Shown: in pieces, positions 7,735 through 15,613 of the stretch
How the letters are laid out: the number at the start of each line of letters is the position of its first letter
Position numbering within the stretch: the stretch's first letter is position 1
Assembly: GCA_018398765.1 (NCBI GenBank)
Contig: JAHBMJ010002828.1
Span: forward strand, 1 to 15,613
Source of the DNA: Chromera velia
Lineage: Eukaryota > Sar > Chromeraceae
DNA: 15,613 nt
Direction of reading: 5' to 3'
Made by a program: the position numbers and the translations under genes
The notes under the pieces: model-generated
Databases searched by the model: none
Seen by the model: only the letters and a program-made list of their open reading frames with translations
Told to the model about the DNA's origin: nothing

Positions 7735-8590
7735 TTTGCCCGACCCTTTTTTTGTATCCTCTTTCAGACCCAAAAAAAAGACTTTTTCCCCCCATTGCCT
7801 GCAGCTTTGCTACTGCATGTATCGCTCCACGGGTCAGCTCCCCCTTTTCCCCCCTCCACCCTATATTCCAGCCCAACGATATCGACAGGTTCCAACCTGC
7901 TCCGTGGTTCTGTGCATCCTCTATTTTTTTCTCTGTCCCTCCTTTTGTCTTGCCGCATTCGGTCCCTCCATTCCTTCCTGAATCTGTCCATCTATCCGTC
8001 TGTCCCTCCATCCGTGCCCTCTGTCCTTTCTATGCATCTGTCCCTCCATCTTTTTGCCACTCCACAGTCTCTGTGTCACTTTGCTTTTTGTCCCTCCGTC
8101 CGCATCTATCTTCTGTCTTTGTAGGGTGTCCCTCCATTCCTCTATCCATCCATCTGTCCCTGTGTCCTTTCTGTGCTTCAGTTCCTCTGTCCCTCTCAAC
8201 TTTATGCATCTGTCCTTTTTTCCTCTCTGCCCTTTTCCTTTTGTCCGTCCGTTTGCCCTTGTCCCTCTTTTGTGCCCCTCTGCCGTTTCCCCCCTTTTTT
8301 CCTTCTGTGGTTCTGTCCCTCTGTGAGACTGTCTCTTCATCTCTTTGTCCATCTCTCTATCCCTCTACAAGTTGCTCCTCCATCCTTCTATCCTTTCATC
8401 CCTCCGTTCCTCTGTCCGTGTGTCTTTCCGTCTCTTTTTCCTTCTGTGCAGCTGTCCCCCCATCCTTCTTTTTCCGATCGGTCCCTTTGTCCTGTCCTCC
8501 CTTTCGTATTGTGTCCCTCTATCCCTCCGTCCGTCTGTTCCTTTCTTGGTCTTTCTCTTCGTTCCATCCCCTTGCGTTCTCTCTTGATCA
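7735..8590. repeat. Pyrimidine-rich tract built from TCCNTCTG/TCCCTC units
   Basis: The plus strand is almost all C and T with scattered G. It is composed of drifting TCCCTCTG, TCCATCC and TCCGTCTG words. The strand bias removes stop codons from all plus frames, which explains long Ser/Pro/Leu/Cys/Phe-rich open frames such as 7683-8594. Those are not considered genes. Confidence 0.75.
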
Positions 8591-8710
8591 GTAATCACTG
8601 TGTTTTTTTGCTACGGTCTACAGGCTAGCCCCCGTGGTTGCTTTTCTGTCAGAATGAAGAGAGAAGAAAGCAAGGAAAAGAATGCTCTGGTTTAGATACA
8701 TGTATTCTTT

Positions 8711-8745
<35 letters not shown>

Positions 8746-8750
8746 TTCTG
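8711..8750. repeat. (TC)n microsatellite
   Basis: Interrupted TC dinucleotide run. Confidence 0.85.
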
Positions 8751-8965
8751 GACTTCTTTGTGTTCTTCTTTTCTTTCTCGGCTCCTCACTGTTTGTGTAT
8801 GCTTGGCCTCTCTTCTCTGTTTGTACAGTGTATGCAACATCCCCTATACTGCCGGACAACACTACTTGCCGCCCAACTTGTCATGCATTCTTGTCTCCCT
8901 CTTCTTTTCTGTGGATTTGGGCGCCCTCGTCTTGTCTCGTTTGTTCACAGTGACAGTGGACCGTG

Positions 8966-11083
8966 ATGAGGTTCATCGTCACGGCTAAAAGGCCTCAATC
9001 GTTTCAAGGTCAGTGACTGCGTGAAAGAGAGAAAAAAAAGCGACTGATTCTGATTGAAGTAACCAGGAAAAACGGGTAGAGTATGCACGCCGGCGGATTT
9101 CGCCCTCCATCGACATGCAGGTGGGATGGAAGGAAAGGGAAGGGGAGAGAATGGAGTGACTGGCAGAAAGTCAGAGGGAGGGACGGGAATGAGAAGGGAA
9201 ACGGCAAGGAGGAACACAGAAAGAGAAGAGTGGGGAATGACAGACAAACGAAAAGACTGCTAGACAGAGAGGGAGAGAGAGAGAGAGAGAGAGAGAACAG
9301 ACTCAGAAACATGGAAGCACACAGCGAGTGCATGTATTCGCATCCATATGCACATCCACATGTGTTGCGGTGTTGCAGGTCTACGACTATTCCTCCCAGG
9401 AGCCGCTCTTTGGGGTGCAGTGGTGAAGCTCTGGATAGAAGCCATCTCTTGCGACGATTAGGACTCCATCTTCGCACTCATTCACGACCTGGAAGCTGTC
9501 AGTTAGTCAGTTGGTAACACTGCAACAGCCCCTCTTTTTCTCCATCATTCAATCAATCATGCTTCGATTCATCCGGTCTTTCTTTCATTCCTATCCCCCT
9601 CAGTCTCCTTCCTTTCTTTCCTCCTTCCTTTTTTTTCTTTCCTTTTTGCTTCTGTACAAGTCTGCATAAGGGGTGCGGCTGGACTCTTCGATCGGAAGCT
9701 GCCCTTCCATGTCTGGCAGGTCAGTCAGGCAGAAAGCGGGGGGGGGGGAAAGGGAGGTCTGTCTGTCTGTCCATGGGAGAGAAAGTCTAGAGGGAAAGAA
9801 GAAGGGGGGTCGAAAGTCTCCCTGTCTCACTCACTCATTGACTCTCCCTGATGTCCCCCCCTCGAATCGTCCTTCTTTCTTTCTTTCCTTCCTCAATTCT
9901 TGTGCACAGTCGAGCTTCAGGGAGTTGTGCATATGTGTTGGTGCGAAAAGACGTATGTGTGTACTGCATGTCTTGCACAACATATAAGTGAATGCGCAAT
10001 CCACTCCCTGCAGCTGAGTCACCCCCACGTGGCGATGTTCGCCATGCGCCTGCCCTTCCCTCTTGGTTGGTCCCTCGGCCACCTGCCGGTCGCCTTCAAC
10101 GCACCCGAGCGGGCGGTTGCAGAACTCTTCGATCGGGTCTGTCTGTCAAGGAAGCGATCAAGGAATTGGAAAGAAAGAAAGATCTTTTCGATCGGGTCCG
10201 TCAAGCAGACAATGACTCACACCCAGAGAGAAGAAAGAACAAAGGAGGTGTTTGATCCGGTCAATCAATCAATTAATCTGTGTGTGTGCGTGCGTGCGTA
10301 TCTATAGTTGTGTGTGCATGCGTGTGTCTGAGTGTGTGAGTGTGTCTGTGTCTATGTTTGTCTGTCTGTCTGTCTGTCCGTCCGTTCATCTGTCTGTCTG
10401 TCCGTCTATCTGTCTGTCTGTCTGGCTGTCCATCTGTCCGTCTGTCCCTGTCCGTCTGTCCGTCTGCCTGTCTGATGATGGTCATCAATGTTTGGCTAAA
10501 GCAGCGCTATTTCGAGGCCCTTGCGTGTGTGTGGATTCCATAAAGAAAACATGTCTCCTTGTCTGTCTCTGTGCAGAACGATATGAGTTCGACGCTTCGG
10601 GTTGTCGCATGACGTGTATGCGAATTCCAAGCGACAACACAGGGAAGGGGCCTTCAGGAAGAGGTACGGGGTCACGTGTCAAGGACCGCCGATGGCACAG
10701 GGACAGAACGAAAGAGACGAAATACCGCACTGTCTCAGTGGCTGTGTGCTCCATCAGGCAGGGAATCCTCCTTGCCATTCCACGTTGACTTTGTGCTCTC
10801 ACCGGAAGTCTTGGAAGAATGGAAGGAGTACACAGAGTCAGCAGGGTCGGATGCAGATGCCATTGCGATCTTTGCCGCCAGTGGATCCGAGGGGCCTGCG
10901 ATGCACCCGCGGTTTCAGTCGTCGGAAGGTTGCCGTGACGTTCCCTGGAATACGCACGCAAGGTCTCTGCTGTCATCCTCGCGGAGTAGCACAGGAGAGG
11001 TGATGCCGAATGTTGAGCTATCTTTCGTTTTCTCTGACCGGGACGCAACAGAGAAGTCTGACTGGCAGACTCAAGTGAACTAA
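8966..11083 (+). CDS. Probable four-exon gene, unknown function, ~211 codons
   Basis: The preferred model joins 8966-9008 (ATG), 9379-9422, 10014-10136 and 10658-11083 (TAA at 11081). Junction phases 1, 0 and 0 agree, and introns are GTCAGT...TTGCAG, GTGAAG...CTGCAG and GTCTGT...CTTCAG. Peptide pieces are MRFIVTAKRPQSFQ, LRLFLPGAALWGAV, LSHPHVAMFAMRLPFPLGWS and LPVAFNAPERAVAELFDR. The last exon begins EEVRGHVSRTADG and contains HVDFVLSPEVLEEWKEY, SDADAIAIFAASGSEGPAM and VELSFVFSDRDATEKSDW. That exon is the firmest part. An alternative reads 10014-10247 in another frame (SVKEAIKELERKKDLFDRV), then 10577-10663 (RYEFDASGCRMTCMRIP) and 10758-11083, also phase-compatible. Exons upstream of 8966 are possible. 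The protein is rather acidic at its C-terminus and has no motif I recognise. A minus-strand frame across 10485-11159 is rich in Arg, Ser and His and looks like its shadow. Confidence 0.45.
9268..9297. repeat. (GA)n microsatellite
   Basis: GA dinucleotide run inside the first intron of the gene model at 8966-11083, within a longer purine-rich stretch (9125-9300). Confidence 0.85.
10274..10475. repeat. (TG)n and (TCTG)n compound microsatellite, intronic
   Basis: TG/TGCG repeats pass into TCTG/TCCG tetranucleotide repeats. In either gene model the block lies in an intron upstream of the terminal exon, 100-180 bp before the acceptors at 10576 and 10657. Confidence 0.9.
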
Positions 11084-11590
11084 GAATATTATTGAAGATA
11101 TATGAAGCTGGCAAGCTGTCCCTAACTCCCTGAAACAGGTGCTTCATGCGTACTGCCAAGAGCTCGGCTCCACCAGCTTAGTCCAAGTCAATTACTCAAT
11201 CATTTACTCAACAATTTTCAGCATCCATCGATCAATCTAATTTAATGAATTTGTATGTTCCACACCGTTGATGACTTTGAATCATCTAGTCAATTATAAG
11301 GATTGAATTTGTTATACAATGTTAGACAAACTCTTCTAACAAAGTATCTAGACATCGAATGATTCGAATCTTAATTAAATAAAAAAAAAGAAAAATATAC
11401 TTGTCTATAATTATTTTTTTGTACAATTAGTTGTATGATTTTGATGTATCTTTCAACGTATTGCGATCTATAAACTCGGATAGGTATCTAAGTTGATATT
11501 AATAAACCATATTGCACTATATAATCATATAGTATAGATATTATAGTACACTAAGTACAGTTCACGTACTTTTACAGAGTTGCACTCTGC
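11084..11590. other. Second AT-rich patch, 3' of the plus-strand gene
   Basis: Starts just after the TAA stop and lasts about 500 bp, with a sharp return to GC-balanced DNA near 11580. No coding frame is visible. It may hold the 3' UTR of the upstream gene. A perfect 7-bp hairpin lies at 11516-11533 (ACTATAT, AATC, ATATAGT). No terminal repeats could be found, so an insertion is possible but unproven. Confidence 0.5.
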
Positions 11591-12025
11591 CCTGCCAGTG
11601 CCTAAGATCACTCACTGACACTCAGTCTGGGGACCCGGTCTGACACATAAACATTGTGCATCACGGAGACAGCTAGGGGGCACCGCAGTGAAAAGCCGAA
11701 CGAAGGAAGACGCGCAGAAATGCACAGGCTGTGCGAGATACTGGCAGACGACAGGGCGAGAAAGGAGAAGAAAACAAGAGAGGCAAATGACTGTACGCAA
11801 AGAATAAGGAAGGCATGGTGAGGCATGAAACATGCACCACGAACACGTAAGCAGAAGAGGAAGGAAGACAAAACGTACGAACGCACACACGTTCGCACAC
11901 ATCGACACAGACGCACGAGAAACGAATCACAGCAACACAATCTCAATCGACCCCCCCCAACTCCTGTTCCCCCCCTTTTGCACTAGCTTTCGCACACAGT
12001 GTCATCTCCACATATATGCAGGCGA
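11591..12025. other. Intergenic space between convergent genes
   Basis: No frame here looks coding. Minus-strand open frames at 11608-11946 are Cys/Ser/Phe-rich low-complexity sequence. It probably contains the 3' UTR of the minus-strand gene ending at 12026. Confidence 0.5.
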
Positions 12026-15000
12026 TCAACGCCCCCCTTCCGTTTCCTCCCGCTGTCCTTTGCCCTGCAAGCTCAACTCGTAAGCCCCTTGTCCTGGATG
12101 GCCGCTGGCCGGACGTCTTGAACAAGAAATGAAGACGACAGATAACACACACAGGTGCAGAGGGACAGACGCAGAGAAGCAGGAACAGGGCAAGCCAGTC
12201 AGACAAGAGGAGAGGCCCAAATCTGAATCTCAAATGACGAGAGTCACAAGACAGACCAACAGACAGAGAAGAAAAGAGAAGAGAAGAAAAGAAAAGAGAA
12301 GAGACCAACGAACCAACATTCGCTCACTCTTCGAGTCGAATATCGGTAGTGAGAGTGAGGGGGGCAGGGCTTCCATCAAACTGAAGAAGTTCATGCAACG
12401 GCAAAGTGACACACACTTTCATCATTTCTCCAACTGTCCACTCATATCCGCCTGGCGAGATGAACAGCCACAGAGCAGAATCGCAACCAAAGGGAAGAAG
12501 AGAAGGAAAGGCATGCAGGAACTAGATGCAGAAAAGAACAACAAGGATCCAAACTCATGCACGCCCTCATGCACTCATTCACGAATCACTGCCGACGAAA
12601 AAAAAGTTCACAGACATGCTGCTGGAAACATCTGAGAGCGCCTGTCTGTCTAGCACAGACCTCGTGTATCTCGACCCCTCTGAACCATGATACCCTTCTC
12701 GCACACGCACACGTACAGAAGGGGGATTCCGAAACTGAGTGAAACGGAAGTCACCCCGGTCCGGCAGAGAGAGCGCTCCCTCAGAGTCCCCACTACCAGA
12801 GAGACGTGAGTCAAGGGGGTGGGGGGCTTCAGACTGAACGGCAGAGGGACATTTTGTGTCTCCAACAGCCAAGACAAAGTCCCCCCTGCAGAGCGGAAAG
12901 GTGTCGTTCTTCTCTCCCACTGACTGTAGCACTCTTTGTGCTAGAAGTGCCCGCATCTATCGCATCTAATCGCCGTCGCTCACCCAGCCATCTAGGAAGA
13001 ACTCGGTCTGTCCAGACCCCTCCGACTCCGGACTGAGCAGACTGCCGGACGGCAGGGCCTGTCCAGACCTGTCCTGAAGGAGAAGAAGCAGAGGCAAACA
13101 TTTGAATTCTGCGGCATGAAGCGATTGTGCAGCAAATATGCGGAAACAGAGATCTGTCGGGTTGACGCATTGAAGCAGGCATGACACGCACTCCCTCCCA
13201 CCCCCAATCATCTACTCACTCCCTCATTCTCTCACTCACTCATTCACTCACTCACTCTTCCACATACTCACTCATCCTCTCACTCACTCACTTCACTCAC
13301 TTCACTCACTCACTCACTCACTCACTACTCACTCACTCACTCACTCACTCACTCATTTACTATCTCAGTCATTCACTCACTCATTTACTCACTCACTCAC
13401 TCACTCACTCACTCACTCACTCACTTACTCACTCACTCACTCACTATCTCATTCACTCCCTCACTGACTCACCTACCCACTCGCTTAGAGGGAAGGGCCG
13501 GCAGGTTGGCGCAGGCAAACTCAGCTACCTGTACGTTAGTTCAGCTGGCTGAATGTTCAAAACGACAAAAGAACCGTACTCCTGGTGGATCTCCCATCAA
13601 GTGGAGCGGCTGAGGAGTTTGCTGGCGCTTCGCTATTCTCTGCCTTCATTGCCGTAAGAGAGAAAAGTCTTGCATCTTCACAATTTTGTTGCATTCGAAT
13701 CATGGTTGCTTTTTGCTGTAGGGGATTAGATAAGCACGGTGATTCTTTTTGTACATATATACGTATGCAGAACTATCGTTTGGCAAAGTGCGTCATACAT
13801 GCTTGGTGCAGAGTCATGCAGCATTACACACGTTTGCTTGGCAAAGTGTCAATGTCGGTATTGAAGGCTGTTTGACTGGCGTTAATTTTTTTGCGGGACT
13901 TGCATGTGTCTGACCTTGAATTGCTACATCTTGAGACACACACCTTGCGACAGATGAGTGCCTTGCACCAAACATCAAAACTGCATGGTCGGTTTGAGAT
14001 CTGACGCACTCCATACATGCGAATGGCCCGGAAAGCGAAATTAACTTTGGACTGCGGATCTTCCAGTTAATTTTGTTAAGTGCCCCTCTCACCGATATTT
14101 CCGGGGCCAGCACGTGGGTGGGCGGCATGCAAGCCACGTAATTTAATTAGTAATATAGGAGCTAGAATCACTTTAACCTCTTCAGACAGCTGAGGAATCT
14201 TGACCATACTGACATGCATTGTCAGTTTTCAGCACGCAAAAGAGAGGCTTACGGAGCTGTCGTAAGGCATACGAGCGATGTACAGCGATCGATTGAAGAG
14301 ATGTGTATTAATGTAAATGCATGCATGCAAAATACATGTATGCAACGTGCATACTGAGATCAGCGCGCATGCATGGATGGATGACGCACGCACACATGTA
14401 AGGAGGCATTGATCGCGTCATACACCGCCTGAAACACCAAACAACTTCCGTTCTAGCCTACCGATCCACACCCCGTCGGTCTGCCACTGTTATTTATCTA
14501 TCGCTGTTGGCTTGATTGCATGAACGATCAAACAGGTCAAGATCTGCTAAGAAGGAAAAGAGTTCTTTCAATAGTAAGGGCATGCAAGCGCATGCAAGGG
14601 CCCATTTGCAGAAGTCACAAAAGAACTCATGAAGACGAAAGGAAACGAGTCAAACAAGCACGAAGGAAAGAAGGAAGGTCTAGAGGAAGGTTCTGGAAGA
14701 AAGGAAAGAAGGAATCTAACGAACGAAAAAGGAGAGAACCTCAGGGAGTCTGATCCTGAAGCAAGGACTCTTAACAGCAAAACCGGTAGTGCTCCTCCAA
14801 ACGATCCTCCGAGGCGCCCAGCGGACACGCGCGCCCGCCCCCCCTTTCTACTGGATCAATTGACGATGATCCAAGGCTTGCATGCAACAACGAAGCAAGC
14901 GACGCCCTTCCGTCACGAAGTCCTTGTCCGTGAACCGATTGCTTCGAAGAGGATTGACAGAAAGACCCGATTTCACTAGCCCCACCGAGGCATGTCCCTT

Positions 15001-15570
15001 CCCCGCCCCATTTACCACTCCTGCACAAAGCGACAAACCATCCCTCTGTCGCACAACTGCACCCCAAACTCCCGAAGAAGTCCCAAACACACCTTGAAAC
15101 TTCTCCTGATGCGGTTGAGTCAGACACCGTCTAGTTGTTTTCATCACAGAGCAATGGTCATATTCACGCGCATTGGACTCTTTCTGCACAAGAGGGGGCT
15201 CAAGACTGCAACATGATGCAGTCAAGGGGCCCGGCCGAGAAAGAGATCTGCATTCGTTTGAAGACGGCGCGTCCGTGTCCCACTCATCCGAACTCATCCG
15301 TTCCCACTTTGCCTTAGAGAAGCGTTTCCCCCTCCTCGTACGCTTCCTACGTCGGTGACAGCTGGCTGCTGTTGTAGAGCCAACGCATCCTGAATCAGAG
15401 AGGGCAACCGGATCCCTGCGTCGACGAAGGAATCCAAGAAAACGTTCCAAAGCTTCTACCAACGAACCGGAACAGAAAGGGTCCGAAGCTGCAAAACCCT
15501 GCTCAGCAAGGAAAGCTTCCGTCCTCCAGAGGACAGCCTGGGCCAAGATGGAGGGAGTCGTAGCAGCCAT
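12026..15570 (-). CDS. Probable seven-exon gene, unknown function, ~402 codons
   Basis: On the minus strand, exons 15570-15093, 14059-13944, 13590-13529, 13194-12984, 12923-12797, 12451-12328 and 12116-12026 (TGA) join with phases 1, 0, 2, 0, 1, 2 and total 1209 bases. The start is MAATTPSILAQAVLWRTEAF, followed by a helix-rich N-terminus and a basic, Ser-rich stretch. Later exons carry AIRMYGVRQISNRPCSFDVW, EYGSFVVLNIQPAELTY, DLCFRIFAAQSLHAAEFK, SESEGSGQTEFFLDGW, DFVLAVGDTKCPSAVQ, YEWTVGEMMKVCVTLPLHEL and ASGHPGQGAYELSLQGKG. Good donors include AAG/GTGTGT, TGG/GTGAGC and GAAGA/GTGAGC. Weak points are the acceptors at 14060 and 13195 and a 60-bp intron at 12924-12983. Exon 4 could start at 13073 after a fine pyrimidine tract. 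The first exon stays open to a TAG at 14848 if unspliced. The last two exons are the firmest. No family is recognised. Confidence 0.45.
13205..13480. repeat. (CTCA)n microsatellite, ~275 bp
   Basis: Long CTCA/TTCA tetranucleotide tract with occasional TTTA and TACT variants. On the minus strand it reads TGAG and falls in intron 3 of the minus-strand gene model. Confidence 0.9.
14125..14886. promoter_or_regulatory. Cluster of TGCATGC motifs
   Basis: TGCATGC or its complement GCATGCA occurs at 14125-14131, 14318-14329 (overlapping copies), 14367-14373, 14580-14586, 14590-14596 and 14879-14886. TGCATGC is a known promoter motif in coccidia and is linked to ApiAP2 DNA-binding proteins. In the gene model above most of these lie in the first intron. 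They could instead mark a separate promoter, for a minus-strand start near 14128 or a plus-strand start near 14629. Confidence 0.45.
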
Positions 15571-15613
15571 CTCAAGAAAGCAAAAAGCGCAATGTGAGCT
15601 AGACCGAGGTGAT

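Noticed and set aside
7683-8594. 303-codon plus-strand open frame
   Set aside because: Composed of TCCCTCTG-like repeats, open in several frames because the strand is nearly all pyrimidine. No domain-like pattern, no splice sites.
9379-9424. VYDYSSQEPLFGVQW frame, reminiscent of the GVQWHPE motif of class I glutamine amidotransferases
   Set aside because: A stop follows directly and no downstream exon supplies the HPE residues in phase.
10485-11159. 224-codon minus-strand open frame
   Set aside because: Arg/Ser/His/Thr-rich with no sensible pattern. The plus strand in the same place gives an acidic, well-behaved peptide ending at TAA, so this is read as its shadow.
12129-12635. 168-codon plus-strand ORF
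   Set aside because: Mostly Lys/Arg/Glu from AGA/GAA repeats. The minus strand here carries two well-bounded exons and a pyrimidine-rich intron.
13540-13875. Plus-strand open frame with WLNVQNDKRTVLLVDLPSSG, GTAAGA donor and TGCAG acceptor
   Set aside because: It recalls a short-chain dehydrogenase strand, but no glycine motif or active-site motif follows. The minus strand gives a phase-consistent exon chain through the same region. Not excluded outright.
14629-14979. 116-codon plus-strand ORF starting at ATG
   Set aside because: First half is simple purine-rich sequence. The overlapping minus-strand frame is longer (723 bases), has an ATG start and joins in phase to further exons. Kept as an alternative because of the nearby TGCATGC cluster.
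1-15613. tRNA, rRNA, CRISPR or prophage features
   Set aside because: No cloverleaf with a GGTTCGA-type arm, no conserved rRNA core words, no spaced direct repeats of CRISPR type, and no phage genes were seen.

Overview
The window looks like nuclear DNA of a eukaryote with intron-rich genes. There are no operons, no ribosome binding sites and no long single-exon genes. The best guess for the source is a coccidian apicomplexan of the Toxoplasma/Sarcocystis/Cystoisospora kind. The reasons are roughly balanced GC, short exons between GT...TGCAG introns, very many microsatellites inside introns, and a cluster of TGCATGC motifs like those in coccidian promoters. This is an inference, not a proven identity. 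All exon models were built by eye from splice signals, reading phase and peptide plausibility.

Layout, left to right. (1) 1-2227, plus strand: the 3' part of a gene with four phase-compatible exons. It encodes a C-terminal membrane segment with two hydrophobic helices followed by a DLNDPY motif, resembling the bestrophin-like/DUF4239 type. It is the best-supported gene here. TG and CT microsatellites fill its introns and run right up to two of the 3' splice sites. (2) 2228-4250: no convincing gene; microsatellites, G-runs and purine/pyrimidine-skewed sequence. (3) 4255-4461, minus: a small candidate ORF. (4) About 4461-6300: an AT-rich island unlike its surroundings. It holds a 413-bp element with 85-bp terminal inverted repeats and a 5-bp target duplication (a MITE-like or foldback transposon), plus degenerate repeats that may be relics of another mobile element. 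(5) 6324-7469, plus: weak, repeat-rich exon candidates with two local tandem duplications, one of which duplicates a splice acceptor. (6) 7480-8600: degenerate minisatellite and a long pyrimidine-only tract. (7) 8966-11083, plus: a probable four-exon gene of unknown function. (8) 11084-12025: a second AT-rich patch and the space between two convergent genes. (9) 12026-15570, minus: a probable seven-exon gene of unknown function, about 402 codons, with a TGAG repeat in intron 3 and a TGCATGC cluster in its first intron.

The genes do not form a recognisable pathway. The most unusual signals are the inverted-repeat element, the UG-rich microsatellites placed directly at 3' splice sites, the duplicated acceptor and the TGCATGC cluster. 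Several stretches, notably 12.7-13.7 kb and 14.8-15.5 kb, have plausible open frames on both strands, so the strand calls there carry real uncertainty.
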